A program made the position numbers and the translations under genes. A model generated the notes under the pieces. It was not told the DNA's origin and did not search any database. It saw nothing but the letters and a program-made list of their open reading frames with translations. From assembly GCA_963556495.2 (NCBI GenBank), contig OY747703.1:30218796-30282795 (forward strand): a stretch of DNA of 64,000 bases. The letters run 5' to 3'. Every line of letters begins with the position of its first letter. Position 1 is the stretch's first letter. Origin of the DNA: Valencia hispanica (lineage: Eukaryota > Chordata > Actinopteri > Cyprinodontiformes > Valenciidae). Shown piece by piece: positions 1 through 15,706 of this stretch.

Positions 1-2564
1 AATAGACAGCCAGGGTTAGGGCATGGAAATCAGGTTCAGGCTTTGCAACAAAATATCTCCAACCTTCTCATTCTTCTTCCTTCTGTGTTTTTGCTGAAAA
101 TGCCAGCATCCCTCACTCCATTCCTCTACATCTTTTTCATCCATTCTTCATCTTCACCTTAGATATCTTGTTGTTTTTGCCTTTTCCCTCTTAGCGCTCT
201 TGTCACCTCCCACTAATTTGTGGCACCTTCATAAAACCCCCAAAAATATAGAAAAGAATTCAGAGTTGTGTTTGAACCCACAGTGCCACCAAGTGGTCCA
301 TTAATGACATGGTATCAGATGAAACAGTCCCCCTCCCATTAACTTATTCTACAGTATATGCTCAATCTGGGCAATGATGGATCTATGGAGTTAGGGAATG
401 AAGGTTACAGGAGCTCTGGGTGAAATGTGGGCATGTGAAGAGAATAGGTCTGATGAAAGAAGGTGAAAGACAGAGTGGTGGGGCCGAGCAGGATAGATGA
501 GAGACTAATAGAAAATAATAAAACACAGCCTTTTTATTTTCCATGTACACTTTATAGAGCAGTACATTCAGTTCATCTTGTTTTTGCTTTTAAAATGTTG
601 GGTTAGTTGTGAATGAAGCTCTCGCTCAGAAAGAACCAAATATATTCACAGACCTAGGGCATGAATAACCTCTGAAGCAAAAAATTAACAGTGAGCCACT
701 GCTCCTCTGAAGTCAACACAACATTGGCAATAAGCCCAAACTACAAAGGAATGACTGAGGAATTCCTGATGTGACATGTAGAATTCACAGCTGCTTTTGG
801 ACTAAACGGAAATGGCTAAACTTAAATATGTAATGTCTTTAGTTTTTTAAATCATGTAGCAACTGTTTTGATTGTTTTGTTCTTGTAAAATACTGAAACA
901 TTTTTGGGGAATTTCATATTTTTGAGTAGCCCCAATTACACATTAAAAGCACCAATAAATATTTAGTGTTTTTTCCCTCTAGATTTAGATCTAAAACTTT
1001 TGTACAAGAATCACTTCTAGTACTTTGGATGCCTTTTAGTGATACACAAAAATAAATTTTGTTATCAATTATTTGCAAGGCAAATATGAACAAATGGACT
1101 GTGATGAAAAGCTAATGATCCCCAAACAGTTGAAAGATTAATTTTTCAAGCACATTCACTCTTGCGCTACAAGAAAGGTACAGTTAAAACTGAGGTGGAC
1201 AGAAGTCAACAAGAAGGAAGTGGTGAAAGCTGTTTATGGTCTGTTTGATTTACCTCTGAACCTGGATATGGTAATGAAATCAAATCCAAGTGATGTTTTA
1301 TTCATGCATTAAATAAATGTGCACATATCAGACAATAATAATCTTTAATTTAAAAAAACATCACATCACAATGTAGTCTAACATCTCTAAACACACCACA
1401 CAGTTTATATCTGAAACACCTAAACTATGAAATAAATTAGTTTAAAAAATAACTTTATAGAATGTAAAGCATATACTATATGTATGCAACTATGAATGTG
1501 CATGTGTTCATGTTTTGAAACTTATATGTAAAGCGTAGTTTATACTTCTCCGTCAGCAAGTTTGCACTGGCACACACACATATTGACAAAGACAACAGGG
1601 GGAGTAGCACTTTCTTCGGGGAGGGGGGATTAAACTAAAACTTTTCGCTCCTTTTCCGCCAACACCTGCATTATTTTACGCATGTCTTCACTTATTTTTC
1701 CATATTGTCTCAGCTTTGGATGAGGCAAGAGGGGGTGTGAGGTCAAGCCTTTGATGTTTCAAAAATTACAAAGACAAACTTTGGGGAGACTCTGGTGTCA
1801 TTAAAAATAAATTTATACTTTTTTATACTTCTTCTTTATCCATTGTTGGTATAGCTGCTATAAAGAATCTCATTCAAAGATGGTTAACTTATAATCTAAC
1901 AAAGTTTTTTACATCGTTCAGAAAAAAAAAATATTTTAAGACATAAAACTACTGCTTTGAGCAAGATTCTTAACAGAATAAAGCTGGTATAGAAACTGGA
2001 TGGATGGGAAACATCTTTTTTTTAATAACTAAGTATAAAACAGATATCCCATGGAAGAGACTGCACAGAGTGACAGAACCAGAGCTACAGAGTGAATAGC
2101 GCTCCATTTCTGAGTTTCTTTTTTAAAAACTTTTTAATTCTCACTTGGAACTGAAATTGGAATTGAAATTGAAATTTATATTTCTTTTTCAGTCTTCAGC
2201 AAAATCATAACTGTTAAAAATAAAGATAACATTTTCTTTTGATTTTTGTTTTGAAAATCTAAAGCCATATAGCCTAGATTACGTTGAAAGATAAACATTT
2301 TACAAATATTACATTTTGAACTCACAAAAGAGTATTTAAGCAACATGGCTGCACTTAAACGTTAAATTAAGGTTAAATTTCTGCACTGCCATGGAAAACA
2401 TGTTTCCTGTCTTTCTAATTGTATTAGATTTTTAAATTTATAGTGGCTACGTATAAAAATGGTGGTCATTTCGCAAAACTGCTGAGTTTAAATGTTTTTG
2501 GAAAATTAATTTAAGTGAAGTCTCCCAAATAATAGTTCTAATAATTGTATTAACAAGGTGGCAA
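1..2564. other. Gene-free AT-rich DNA
   Basis: I see no gene, RNA or recognisable repeat here. The DNA is AT-rich with short A and T runs. Reading frames are short and show no family motif. Degenerate old repeats could be present below what can be recognised by eye. Confidence 0.6.
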
Positions 2565-2835
2565 AGGCTCAGCATGTAGTGGGTTCGTCCTATAATTGGT
2601 TGGTTGCAGGTTTGAACCCCTGCTGCTCCTGTGTTTGGGTAAGACACTTCACCTGCTTTGCATGCTGGTGGTAGTCAGACCGGGGATGATTGAATGTCAG
2701 CCTCACTACTGTCACATTGTCCCAGGGTACAATGTAGTTTGCTACCATCATTGTATGAGTGGGTTAATAACTGATTGCAGTGTAAAGAGCTTTGGAATCC
2801 TCTGACTTAATAAAGCGCTATACAACTGCAGGTAA
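2565..2835 (+). repeat. tRNA-derived fish SINE
   Basis: A Pol III B-box-like motif (GGTTTGAACCC, 2609-2619) is followed by GGGTAAGACACT (2637-2648), a signature of the common fish SINE that carries a GGGCAAGACACT core. The tail contains TAAAGCGCTATACAA near 2811-2825, also typical of fish SINE 3' ends. The copy is diverged, and the A box is not convincing. Confidence 0.6.
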
Positions 2836-4254
2836 TTTACCACTTAACAAACTCACATAATTACCGTTCATGTTTGTGGGTGCAATCTGTGTTGTTTTTT
2901 TTTAGCCGAGACCTTTTTAAAGCAAGATGAAAGCAATTTTTAAATACTGCCAAACTGCTATTTAAATCAAGTGTCAGAATTATGTTTGGGATCTGTGATT
3001 TCACTGTGCAGAGGTCCACCTATCTTTGCCCAGACCTCTTGTCAAAAGACTATAAAACCCTTTTGCAAATATGCAACACTATGCTATTTAGTTAAGGCGC
3101 TGCAAATATGTTAGTAAACACCTTTAAAAACCGATAAGATATAAAAGTTACATTTTGTCCTGCTGAGATTTACATCCTCATATTGATATTAAAGCTCAGG
3201 ATGATCAAACTAGTCCTTCACAGCCTGCTCCCAAACAAATTTGCTTGCAGGTAAAAAGCGGATAACCAAATGAAGGCTGATGGTGTAATATGAAGGTTTT
3301 CAAGGATACATGGCTAAATTAAAACAATTCTGCAAAGAAAAGCGGATCAAAATTTCCCCCACCATAATGTCAAGACTATTTGCCAGTTATTGCAAATGTT
3401 GATTGCATTGCCTCTAAGGTGAGGCATTGGAGATAATTACTTTGTTGGAGAGGATTGCTTTTCTCCCTTAACCGTTAAAATTAGCAAATTTACTGTGGTT
3501 CTCTTTGTGTGATATTTGAAGTGGTTGGATGACCTGAGACAACTGTAACAAATAAAGTAAAAAACACCAGAGGGAGTTTCTAAGGGGAAAAATGCTGTTA
3601 AAAGTATAGTATACAAACTCTTATTTTGACCCCTACAGAGTCTATGAATTCACTTATATTTCAATACACTAACTTTCTTCAACATTAAAGAACGTCTTCT
3701 TAGGTTGGCTGGAAAGTTGTTTTGGCAGGTAACTTTATTTGGGAAAAAACTCCTTACAAACAAGATAAAAAAAAAAAGAAAAAACCGAGAGACAATCTGG
3801 CTTTGTCATAATTATGACTGACTGATTACTCACACGTTTGTTAGGGCTTATTGGTGCACACTGCACCACTATACAAAATGAAGACTACAAAAAGAATTAA
3901 AAAAGAAAGCTTGTTTTTTTTTTTTTTTTCTTCCCCCAAGACCTAACTTATGACAACACAGTGATAATGGCCATGGTCCAGTAGTCCAAGTTTAACTGTA
4001 GGGCCTTGATTGGCTTAATCTAAAAATTTAAGTCTAAAATGTGGAAATGACTTGATTAAAGTCTTTTGTTCATTAAAGAACAATGATTAAGAAAAGACAG
4101 TTGGAGATCAAATTTTCTGTATGATACATTATCATTGTATGATTAAGATATGCTAGAGCCCAGAAAGACACAAGAAAACTATAAGGGATAAAATAAAAGA
4201 GATGGCATTAACCAGGGGTGTTATTTCAAAGGTCTGTTTATTGGTTTCCTTTAC
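2836..4254. other. Gene-free DNA
   Basis: No gene or clear element is seen. There are poly-A and poly-T tracts near 3766-3785 and 3912-3930. Confidence 0.55.
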
Positions 4255-4692
4255 TTTCTGTATGCTTTGCAGAAATTTAATACCTCTTTAACTTTGTCAC
4301 AGTTTGTTATATGACAGCTACAAACTTTGGTACATTTTTACAAAGTTTTATGTGATAGACTATCACAAAATAGTGCATAATCGGTAGGACAATGATGCAT
4401 ACTTCAGATTTCTTTTCAACAATAAAAATCTAAGAACTGTGACATACATTTGTAAACAGTAACCCAGTGTCGAACCTCCGCTTACTGCATATACAGCTTT
4501 TTGTGTCTCTTTCACTATTGTATATCTAGACACTTAGGTTTTTGCATATTCTTTTTAAATTTGCCAAGGTAAGTCAGATTGGATGAGGAATATAAAGCTG
4601 TTAAGACCCAGAATACATTCACAATTTGATTTAGATCAGGGCTTTGACTGTTGAAAATGTGTGATGTCTGTAGGGCTACAGTCCCAATCAGA
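4255..4692 (-). mobile_element. Tc1/mariner fragment (3' half)
   Basis: On the minus strand this matches the 3' part of a Tc1-type fish transposon. A degenerate terminal repeat (TTTTATGTGATAGACTATCAC near 4345-4365) lies at the left. Remains of the transposase region around the 'SPDLNPIE' segment lie at 4560-4680 (GTCAGATTGGATGAGG, then GATTTAGATCAGGGCTTTGA). No open frame survives. It ends where L2 sequence begins. Confidence 0.65.
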
Positions 4693-5870
4693 AGTTTAAG
4701 GCAAGGCAATTTTATTTGTATATCACACTTTCAACAACAAGGAAATTCAAGTTGCTTTACATGATCAAAGGGTAACATAAAAATAGCAGTAAAACACAGA
4801 CAAAGCATATAAAGTAAAAACAGTAATAAAGCAAGAAGCATACACAGATGCATCAAAGCATTACAAAGCATATAAAGTAAAAACTGCAATAAAGCAAGAA
4901 GCATACACAAAACATGATACAGCTCTAAACAGATACGTTTTTAGAAGTGATTTAAAAGAAAGTTAATGAAAACATAAAACGGACTAGAGATTTGATCGTT
5001 TTTTTTTCAATAAATAAAGTATAAGTAGGTTGGCATTGCCAAGGCGAGGCAAGGGAATTTTATTTGTATAGCACACTTTCAGCAATAAGGTAATTTAAGG
5101 TGCTTTTCATGATTAAGGGGTAAAATTTAAATAGCAGTAAAACACAGACAAAGCATATAAAATAAAAACAGCAATAAAGCAAGAAGCACACACAAAACAT
5201 ATCATACAGTACATGAAAACATTGGTAATATGCTCTACTTTCCTGGTTCTAGTGAGGACGTGAGTAGCCACCGTTCGGGTTCAGGTGCAACTATCTAATT
5301 GACTTTTTAGGCAGACCTGTGCGAACACTGTTGCACAAAAACAATTCGAATAAAGATAAACCCATGAAGGAGTTTTTCGAGGTCCTGTTGCAACACCAGT
5401 CCTTTAATCCTAGAAATCTTCTTTAGGTGATAGAAGTCTGACCTTGTTATTGCCTTTATGTGACCCTGGAGGTTATGTCTGAGTCCATAACTACACCTAG
5501 ATTTCGGTCTGATGAATAGTTTCTATCTGTATTAACTGAAACTGTCTACTGACTCAGTATCATCTGCATAGTTATGGTAGCTAATCTTATTGGTTGTTGT
5601 AATTTGGGCTCGTGGGAGCATTTAGAGATTAAATAAGAGGGGCCCTAGGATGGAGCCCTGGGGCACCCCATATGTGATTTATGTTCGTTCTGATGAAAAG
5701 ATTCCTATTGAACGAAAGAAATCCCTGTTCTTTAGGTAAGACTCGAACCGGCCAAGTACTGTACCAGAAAGTCCAACCCAACTCTAGAGTCGTTCCAATA
5801 GTATATCATGATGAACAGTGTCAAATGCTGCACTGAGGTCTAACAGAAGGTCAGCTCTTAGGTGCTTTAT
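4693..5870 (-). mobile_element. L2-clade LINE remnant
   Basis: Read on the minus strand, 5430-5860 still encodes decayed reverse transcriptase. It contains a DLRAAFDTVHHDILLERL-like segment (about 5795-5850), WFESYLKNRDFF (about 5715-5755) and YGVPQGSILGPLLFNLYML (about 5620-5680), which match L2-clade LINE RT motifs A and B'. The 3' end at the left carries AATTTTATTTGTATA.CACACTTTCA twice (about 4710 and 5055), so the 3' tail region is partly duplicated. Stops and frameshifts break it throughout. The same family lies at 49196-50045 and 53111-54000. Confidence 0.7.
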
Positions 5871-6889
5871 CAAGTGTTTATTCAGAGAACAGAAAATATT
5901 TGAGGTCAAGAGTCTCAGTCCAACTCTATTAAAATAACGTCAATTTATCTTGAATGAATGTTTTGCACATCCAAATATTTTAAAGTTATTAATAAATGGG
6001 ATACATTTTTCAACAGTTTTTTTCTTCAACCATTTATGGAGCATGCGATGTCTACTGTCCCTTTCAAAATTTCCTTCAGGGACTTGGACATCGGTAAAGT
6101 TGTCTCATTTCCATATCCAGTGTTTAGATCAAAATTAATCTGAAGACGGCGTAACTTTGTCTCAATTGTCTCAATTCTCTGGAGCAGTTTCTCAAAGTCC
6201 TCAGCTGAGCAAAACGCCATTTTGGTTATCCACAGTCCTTCAGAAAGTAATGCAAAGAAGAGATCCGGTCTAATACAGTGACTCCAGAGGCTGGGTGTGT
6301 ACAGTAACCTAAGAAGAAACCTAAGAAAATCTAAGAACAGAAAGTAAGAAAAACTCACCCCAATATTAAAGTGAACTCACCCCAAAATGAACGGTTGCTG
6401 ATAAACTGTATAGATGAGAGTGTAAGGGTGCTGTCTACATGTCTGGTAATTATTTTGGTATTCTAGTGCATCTTAGTAAAAATATAAACTTTCTGCCTAA
6501 AACCGTCAGTGTGGCGCCCTCTTCAGGGCGTTTGGTGAACTCTTATGAAAAAATCTCTGATCCTGTGGACATTACCGATTTAAAAAGCGAGTCAAAAGTA
6601 TTTTACTCGCTTGTGCAGAATTTCCTTTCGAGGGCGCAGCCTCTCCTAAGATTTACCCTCACGCGTGTATGAAAGCTTTGTGTAGAGCGCGTGTGAGGTG
6701 AAATCCACATGCGTGGGTTGTTGAATATGCGCGCACGCGCATGAGCAATTACGTGCGTGCCTTGTTGAATATGCGCAGGTGAGGGTTGAAAAATCTCACT
6801 CGAGATTTTTGACTGAAATATAATTCCATAAAAAATGACAAGAAATGTAAGCCATTGTTGAAAGAAAGCAATGGGAAATTATATTTGGA
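5871..6889. other. Unassigned DNA next to the L2 remnant
   Basis: No recognised gene. On the minus strand, 6026-6220 gives a 64-residue frame starting MAFCSAEDFEKLL with a heptad-like helix (ETIETKLRRL). It could be a relic of a LINE ORF1 coiled coil or chance. From 6500 to 6800 the DNA turns CpG-rich with repeated GCGCG stretches. Confidence 0.35.
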
Positions 6890-7521
6890 GTTTGCCGTAA
6901 CACACATAGAGGGCACAGCAAACATGTCGAAGAAGGTACTCTGGTCGGTGCAGACCAAAACTGAGCTTTCTGGCCTGAATGCAAAAGTTATTTGAGGGAG
7001 AAAACTAGAACTTCTCCAACATGGTAGTGGCCGCATCATACTGTGGTGATGTTTTTCTTCAGCAGGGACAGAAAAGCTGGTCATAGTTGATATGAAGATG
7101 GATGGCGCTAAATACAAAGTTAAGTTGAATGTTTACCTTCCAGCAAAAAGTTGACCCCAAACATACAGCAAGAACATCCAGAAAACTGAAAGTCAAAGTC
7201 CAGACCTAAATCCATGGAATCTGTGGAAAATCTACACTGAAATTGTTCTCCACAGAGACTCTTCATTCAGTCAGACAGAGCTGAGCTATTTTGCAAAGCA
7301 TTACATTCTAGTACACTGTAAAGCAAACTGCAAGGAATTGCAATTAAATATTTTGAAAACTGTGCATCATTTTTCTTCCACATCATAGTTCTGCACTGTT
7401 TTGGATTAGTATATCACCTAAAATTCCAATGTAATACATTGAAGTCTGTGGTTATAATTTTGCTTACAATTAAAAATGTGTAAAAGCTTAAGAGGTATGA
7501 GTAATTTGTAAGGTGCTGTAA
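6890..7521 (+). mobile_element. Tc1/mariner fragment, plus strand
   Basis: This is recognisable as the second half of a Tc1 transposon. 'GGTAGTGGCCGCATCATACTGTGG' corresponds to the GGGSIMLWG-type stretch, 'CAGGGACAGAAAAGCTGGT' to the GTGKL stretch, and 'AGTCCAGACCTAAATCCA' (7198-7215) to SPDLNP. A degraded 3' terminal repeat runs to about 7520 (TTAAGAGGTATGAGTAATTTGTAAGGTGCTGTA). Several frameshifts and deletions make it inactive. Confidence 0.75.
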
Positions 7522-11414
<3,893 letters not shown>

Positions 11415-11927
11415 ATTTCACTTTAAGGGGCTATATTCAATTTTCGGAAATTTAAACTCACCTGTGGCCAAAAAACGGAACTGCTCTTCCTTTCTGCTCG
11501 CTCTCGCAGCGCGCGCTCCTACGCCGGTCACTCTTAATCTTCAATCTTTTTCGGGCACTTGTCAGGGGTTTAACTTTTTTAGTCTTATGTGGAGTTACTG
11601 TTGGTGTCAAAGTTGTCCTTGGTCTCTTCTGTGTATTCGCAAAATCCATTGAACTGCTTGCGAGTGCTGACTAGCGGTGGTGGCAGAGTGATCTTAAACA
11701 TTTAACATGAACGTCCTTGATGTCACATCCGCAGACAGCGCGGGAAAATCCGACCCGACAGAAAATAGATAAAATTGGATACATGCTTATAGGTGCACCC
11801 ACTGTGAGCTGACAAGGTGTCAGTATGCTCATCAGGAGATGTTTGAGTCATTAATGGTCAAATAAAAAGGCTATTGTTACATTTATTTTGGGGAAAAAGT
11901 TGCATATAGCCCCATTTGACAAAAGTG
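11415..11927 (-). mobile_element. Short DNA transposon with GGGGCTATAT inverted repeats
   Basis: GGGGCTATATTCAATTTT (11428-11445) and, inverted, GGGGCTATATGCAACTTTTT (about 11895-11914) face each other about 490 bp apart. Both are preceded on the outside by a TCACTTT-type sequence, so the inverted repeats extend about 30 bp. The interior is GC-rich and holds an exon-like ORF. This is most likely a deleted, non-autonomous copy retaining the 5' exon of a larger DNA transposon. The superfamily is not known to me. Confidence 0.5.
11462..11649 (-). CDS. Basic exon-like ORF in the inverted-repeat element
   Basis: On the minus strand an ATG opens a lysine- and arginine-rich frame of about 62 residues, beginning MDFANTQKRPRTT and including TKKVK and RKRLK clusters that could act as nuclear localisation signals. 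It ends at CAG/GTGAGT (the donor reads ACTCAC on the plus strand at 11456-11461), a good splice donor, so it looks like a first coding exon with its downstream exons lost. About 80 bp upstream are TTTCCCGCGCTGTC and TGTGACATCAA. Similar features precede a comparable exon at 15966-16063. Function unknown. Confidence 0.4.
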
Positions 11928-12151
11928 ACATAGTTGACTTTTCAGGTAATGACAAATGCAATGTTTAAGACTAATTACTCTGTGTCGTTTGCAACTAGAG
12001 GACAGGCAGCTGCAATGAAGATTTTACTTTGGAAGGTTAACATGTATTGTTCTCCATAGACATTTGGCTTTCGTGTCCATTGAGTCCTCAAGTCAGTCAC
12101 AGTGCATCATTTCTTGTAAAGTGCTCACTCTGCTGGAGATGAGGACAGGCT

Positions 12152-12165
12152 ATATTATATATATA

Positions 12166-12237
<72 letters not shown>
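12152..12237. repeat. (TA)n microsatellite
   Basis: About 40 TA units with small interruptions (ATTATA). It directly abuts a Tc1 fragment, fitting the TA target preference of that family. Confidence 0.95.
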
Positions 12238-12239
<2 letters not shown>

Positions 12240-12240
<1 letters not shown>

Positions 12241-12795
12241 ACCTTGTATAGAAATGATGGTCGTCAGCATTGCTGGAGAAAGCGAGGTGAGCGATACGCC
12301 GAGGTCAACATGGCCCCCAGGGTTAGCTTTGGTGGATGAGGTGTAACAGTCTGGGCAGGCTGACTAGCGGAAAACTGATTTCGTTATTGTAGATGGCTCA
12401 GTTACTGCATGTTCTTACCGTAGAGACATCATAGAACCCATCATAATCCCCCAATTCCATTAGCACACCCCAACTTTTTGTTCATGGATGATAAAGCTCC
12501 ACCACATCGCGCCAGAATTGTCACAGCTCGACTTCAGGAAGTCGGAGTGCCTCATATGGTATGACCAGCAATGTCCCCTGACCTGAACCCCATAGAGCAA
12601 GTTTGGGACCAGCAGAAGCAGAGACTGGATGATCGTACCCCTCCCCCACGTGACCTGGCAGAACTGCGTGTAGCACTTATGGAAGAGTGGAACGCATTGC
12701 CTCAGGACAATATCATGAGGCTAGTGAGGAGCATGAGACGTTGCTGTCAAGCTGTTGTTGCGGCAAATGGTGGAAACACCCGCTACCGACATTAA
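12240..12795 (+). pseudogene. Tc1-like transposase C-terminal half, broken
   Basis: This encodes the second half of a Tc1-type DD34E transposase of a different subfamily from the copies at 19.4 and 48 kb. In order one sees the degraded GGGVTVWAG-like segment (about 12330-12360), MDDKAPPHRARIV (12485-12525, whose first Asp is the second catalytic position), then MSPDLNPIEQVWD (12571-12609, with the catalytic Glu in PIE) and the terminal helix ending GNTRYRH before a stop. In-frame stops (for example at 12338 and 12561) and a missing N-terminal half show it is dead. The 3' flank to about 12900 is probably the element's untranslated end. Confidence 0.8.
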
Positions 12796-12990
12796 CAATT
12801 TGTGTTATTTGGGGCTACCCTTGTTATTTTCTACAGTTCTGGGGTAAAAAATATTACACTAATGAAAATTGTGCTTCTTCTCATTCATTATTAGTAATAT
12901 CAAAGGATACTTTGACTAATTTCATTAAAATTCAGATAGAATAGGAATAACACTCCTATAAATTAAAATATCCCTAACTGATTGTGAGTA

Positions 12991-12991
<1 letters not shown>

Positions 12992-13027
<36 letters not shown>
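12992..13027. repeat. (TA)n microsatellite at the retrovirus edge
   Basis: About 18 TA units immediately left of the 5' LTR of the endogenous retrovirus. The repeat hides any target-site duplication. Confidence 0.95.
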
Positions 13028-13029
<2 letters not shown>

Positions 13030-13030
<1 letters not shown>

Positions 13031-13722
13031 GTAAATAACACTTTTAAACAAGCATTGAATGAATAAACAGGCCAAAAGGTGAAGGGGTTGTGTGCTAAAA
13101 TGATTAACTAAATGCAGAGAAGTGTTAACACAGGATGTGACCCCGTCAGAAGGGAGCAATTCACAATTACCTGCACAGAAGTGTTAAGAACAGGATATGA
13201 GCTATGGGTTAGAAGGGAGCGGGTCACGATTCTCTGAAAAACAGGAAACAACTGGTGGTTTGATCGTGCAAATGGTATGGTAAAGAGCGTGAGACCAAAG
13301 AAGAAAGGCTTTCTGCTTAGCAACAGAAAAGGAATATATTAAAAGGGCTTAACTGATCAGGGAAGGACTACAGTCACACTTTGCACATATATGAATATGT
13401 ATTATTGATCTCAGCCTATCACGGATAACATTGTATCAAATGATTGGATCCTGTATGAGAGGCTGTCTCTCAGAAAATGTTGTAATAACTTTGTAAAGAA
13501 ATAAAAGGCATGTATGTGGAAGAGTTTTTTGGAGTTGGTTTGGTAAGAATCTCTCCCCATGCATGTCAAACATATATATTGTGTGAATTAGTAATTATTT
13601 TTTATACTCTGCCACACGATAAATGAACTGGGAGAGAGGAGTTAGCAGACAGCAGGCTGGTCAAGGACCGGTAGCCTAGCACCGCGAGGCGCAGACTTTC
13701 ACTTAAAAATCTCCTCTCGACA
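13030..13722 (+). repeat. 5' LTR of the endogenous retrovirus
   Basis: It aligns with 34411-34957 over nearly its whole length, for example AAACAAGCATTGAATGAAT at the start and AGGCGCAGACTTTC near the end. Its first bases read GG where the 3' copy reads TG. It retains about 130 bp (near 13407-13535) that the 3' LTR has lost, including the AATAAA signal. It ends in CA three bases before the primer-binding site. Confidence 0.85.
13500..13505 (+). promoter_or_regulatory. LTR polyadenylation signal
   Basis: AATAAA inside the 5' LTR, in the place expected for the R region. The matching segment is deleted from the 3' LTR. Confidence 0.6.
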
Positions 13723-13725
13723 ATA

Positions 13726-13746
13726 TGGTGTTCCCGCCCGGTTTCG
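13726..13746 (+). promoter_or_regulatory. Primer-binding site, tRNA-Val type
   Basis: TGGTGTTCCCGCCCGGTTTC starts three bases after the LTR end. It is complementary to the 3' end of vertebrate tRNA-Val (…AAACCGGGCGGAAACACCA) with one mismatch, C for T at position 8. Reverse transcription would have been primed here. Confidence 0.75.
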
Positions 13747-14892
13747 GTGGCAGAAAGTGAAGAGATAAAAATTCTGTAAATGTTGTATGAGGGTTTAATT
13801 CTGTAGTGCATGTGGAAACACTTAGAAACAGTGAACAATCAAGAAGAATGTGGTACATCATGTGTTCCTTATGTAAAGAAGCTTTGATCTTTATTCTGTG
13901 AATGAAGATCTATGTGTGAGGAGTTTCATGCAAACTTGTTTCAATAGAAACGTTATGCTGACGTAGAACTGCACTCAGTTAATAGAACTGAGTCCAGCGA
14001 ACGACGTCTATATATAATTGTTGTTTGTTGTTCTTATTGCTCCTTTACAGAAATGAACGAGCACGCGGGAAGGTGAAATAAGAGCCCGAAAGAGCCCAGG
14101 AGTAATATAATCAAATGGGTGTCTGTTCCTTTAAGAAAGGCTTTAAATTAGAGTGAAAACACCTTTCCAACAAAAGTAAGTGTTTAAAACGACACCATAC
14201 GGTTGGCAGTGGGACAGGAGTAGCTGGCCAGCAAAATAAACACGGTAAGCAGTACCCTTTATATAAAACTGCTATATTGAACATTTCCAAAACATTCCTG
14301 TCTCATATCTAGCCTGAAGTGCCAAAATTAAGAAGTATTAATAGGAAAATAGAGAATTTTGCTTTCCCATGGAGGTGATCGCTCCAATGTTGAGTCCGGC
14401 GGGACTTAACGTACAACGGTTGGACCGCAGATCGGGACAAGATCAGACCCGAGAATTGAGGACTCTCAAACCTGATCCTGTGACAGAAAACGTCGCACCG
14501 GAGTCTGGGACACTAGGTTAGTGAAGTAAAAGGGTTAGGGAAAGCGTAGAATTTAGTAAATGTTAACATTATATTATTAAATAAGGGAGAAAAATACAGG
14601 ACTGCAGAATGTGAATGTTGTGAGACATAAGTGTGAGAACAGCGTGTGGGAGACATTGCAGCCGGTCCAAGCACTAGGTCTGGACCAGCACCCGCTGCAA
14701 CATTAAAGGTCTCCATAGTAGAGGTTGAAGATGGGGAATCTAAAAATTCATCCAGACCTGTGATTAGAACACCCAGTTGGATAATATTATTCGAGGAGAA
14801 GCTTGGATCTTAGGAGCTGGATGAACGCCACTAGGCATTTTCCCTAGAAACAACCTGTTTTTTATAAAAGTTGAACTTGATATATTTTTATA
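13747..14892 (+). other. Retroviral leader
   Basis: About 1.1 kb lies between the primer site and the first gag ATG. AAAGTAAGT at about 14173 is a candidate splice donor for env mRNA. A short ATG-led frame from about 14370 is closed and shows no family motif. Confidence 0.5.
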
Positions 14893-15621
14893 ATGTCAGA
14901 AGAAAAAAGTAAGTCCAGGTCTGCAGGTCCTGGCAAAGGGTGGTTGACCTTAGATCAACAATTACAGAAATACCTCCAGGTTATATTTAACATGGCAGGA
15001 TCTAAGTGTGAGGCAGAAAAAGCTCATAAAAAAGCAGCAGAATCATTTAAAAACATGTGGGAAAAATATGGGTATGCTGAAAGTGATAGATACTGCTTAA
15101 GTCAGATGTGTTTTCAAGAGGAAAAGCATTTTTAAGGAGAGGCAGAAAAAGCAAGTAGATTGACGGGGAAAGAGGGTAAGTTAACTACAAAAGCAGCCAA
15201 GTGGTATTCCCGTGGGGTTTGTGGACAAGGCATTGATCATCTTTGCAAAGAGGACATGCTGTCTTCAACAGCTCCTCCACCATCATATCAAGGTATTTAT
15301 CCCGTAATAAGGCAAGAGCACAGTGATGGAGAAGTACTAAAAGTAGAGTGGGACTTTACACCCTCAAACATGGTTCAAACACGCTCTGGTAGGAACACCA
15401 CACCCAAGCCTCAGCCAGCAAAGGACCGTGAGGTTCCCTTTGGGAATCGAAAGCAGAGAGAAAGAGAGGGACAGCGACCAATTTCAGGAGAAACAGCACT
15501 GTCATGTGACAGAGCACCAAAGAAAGATGATGAGAAAGAAAAGGATAGGAAGAGCCAAACTGGAACATTAAACCTAGCCCTGCAGATTAAAGGAGGGGAA
15601 TTGCACTACACAACAGAATAA
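14893..15621 (+). pseudogene. gag: Retroviral gag, N-terminal part
   Basis: A single frame runs from ATG 14893 to 15621, interrupted by one TAA at 15133-15135. The product would be the matrix region of a Gag polyprotein, which builds the inner shell of the particle. It shows a Lys-rich start, helical matrix-like sequence, then a PPPSY late-domain motif (15274-15288) that in live viruses recruits ubiquitin ligases for budding, and a strongly charged linker. No major-homology region or zinc knuckle is seen, because the rest of gag is lost or displaced by the insertion that follows. Identified from position and the late domain. Confidence 0.65.
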
Positions 15622-15706
15622 TTAGATGTATGGTGGTCTTTAGATGACAAAAAGCAGGCTAGATTAAATATTGAGATTAAAGGAACATGGGGAAGGATTT
15701 GTCAAT

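Noticed and set aside
1081..1290. Exon-like stretch (KLMIPKQL, then VNKKEVVKAVYGLFDL)
   Set aside because: A stop interrupts it at about 1140, no splice sites fit, and no protein family is recognised.
6505..6530. Hairpin GCGCCCTCTTCAGGGCG as a possible structured RNA
   Set aside because: A short isolated stem with no conserved partner features; chance is likely in CpG-rich DNA.
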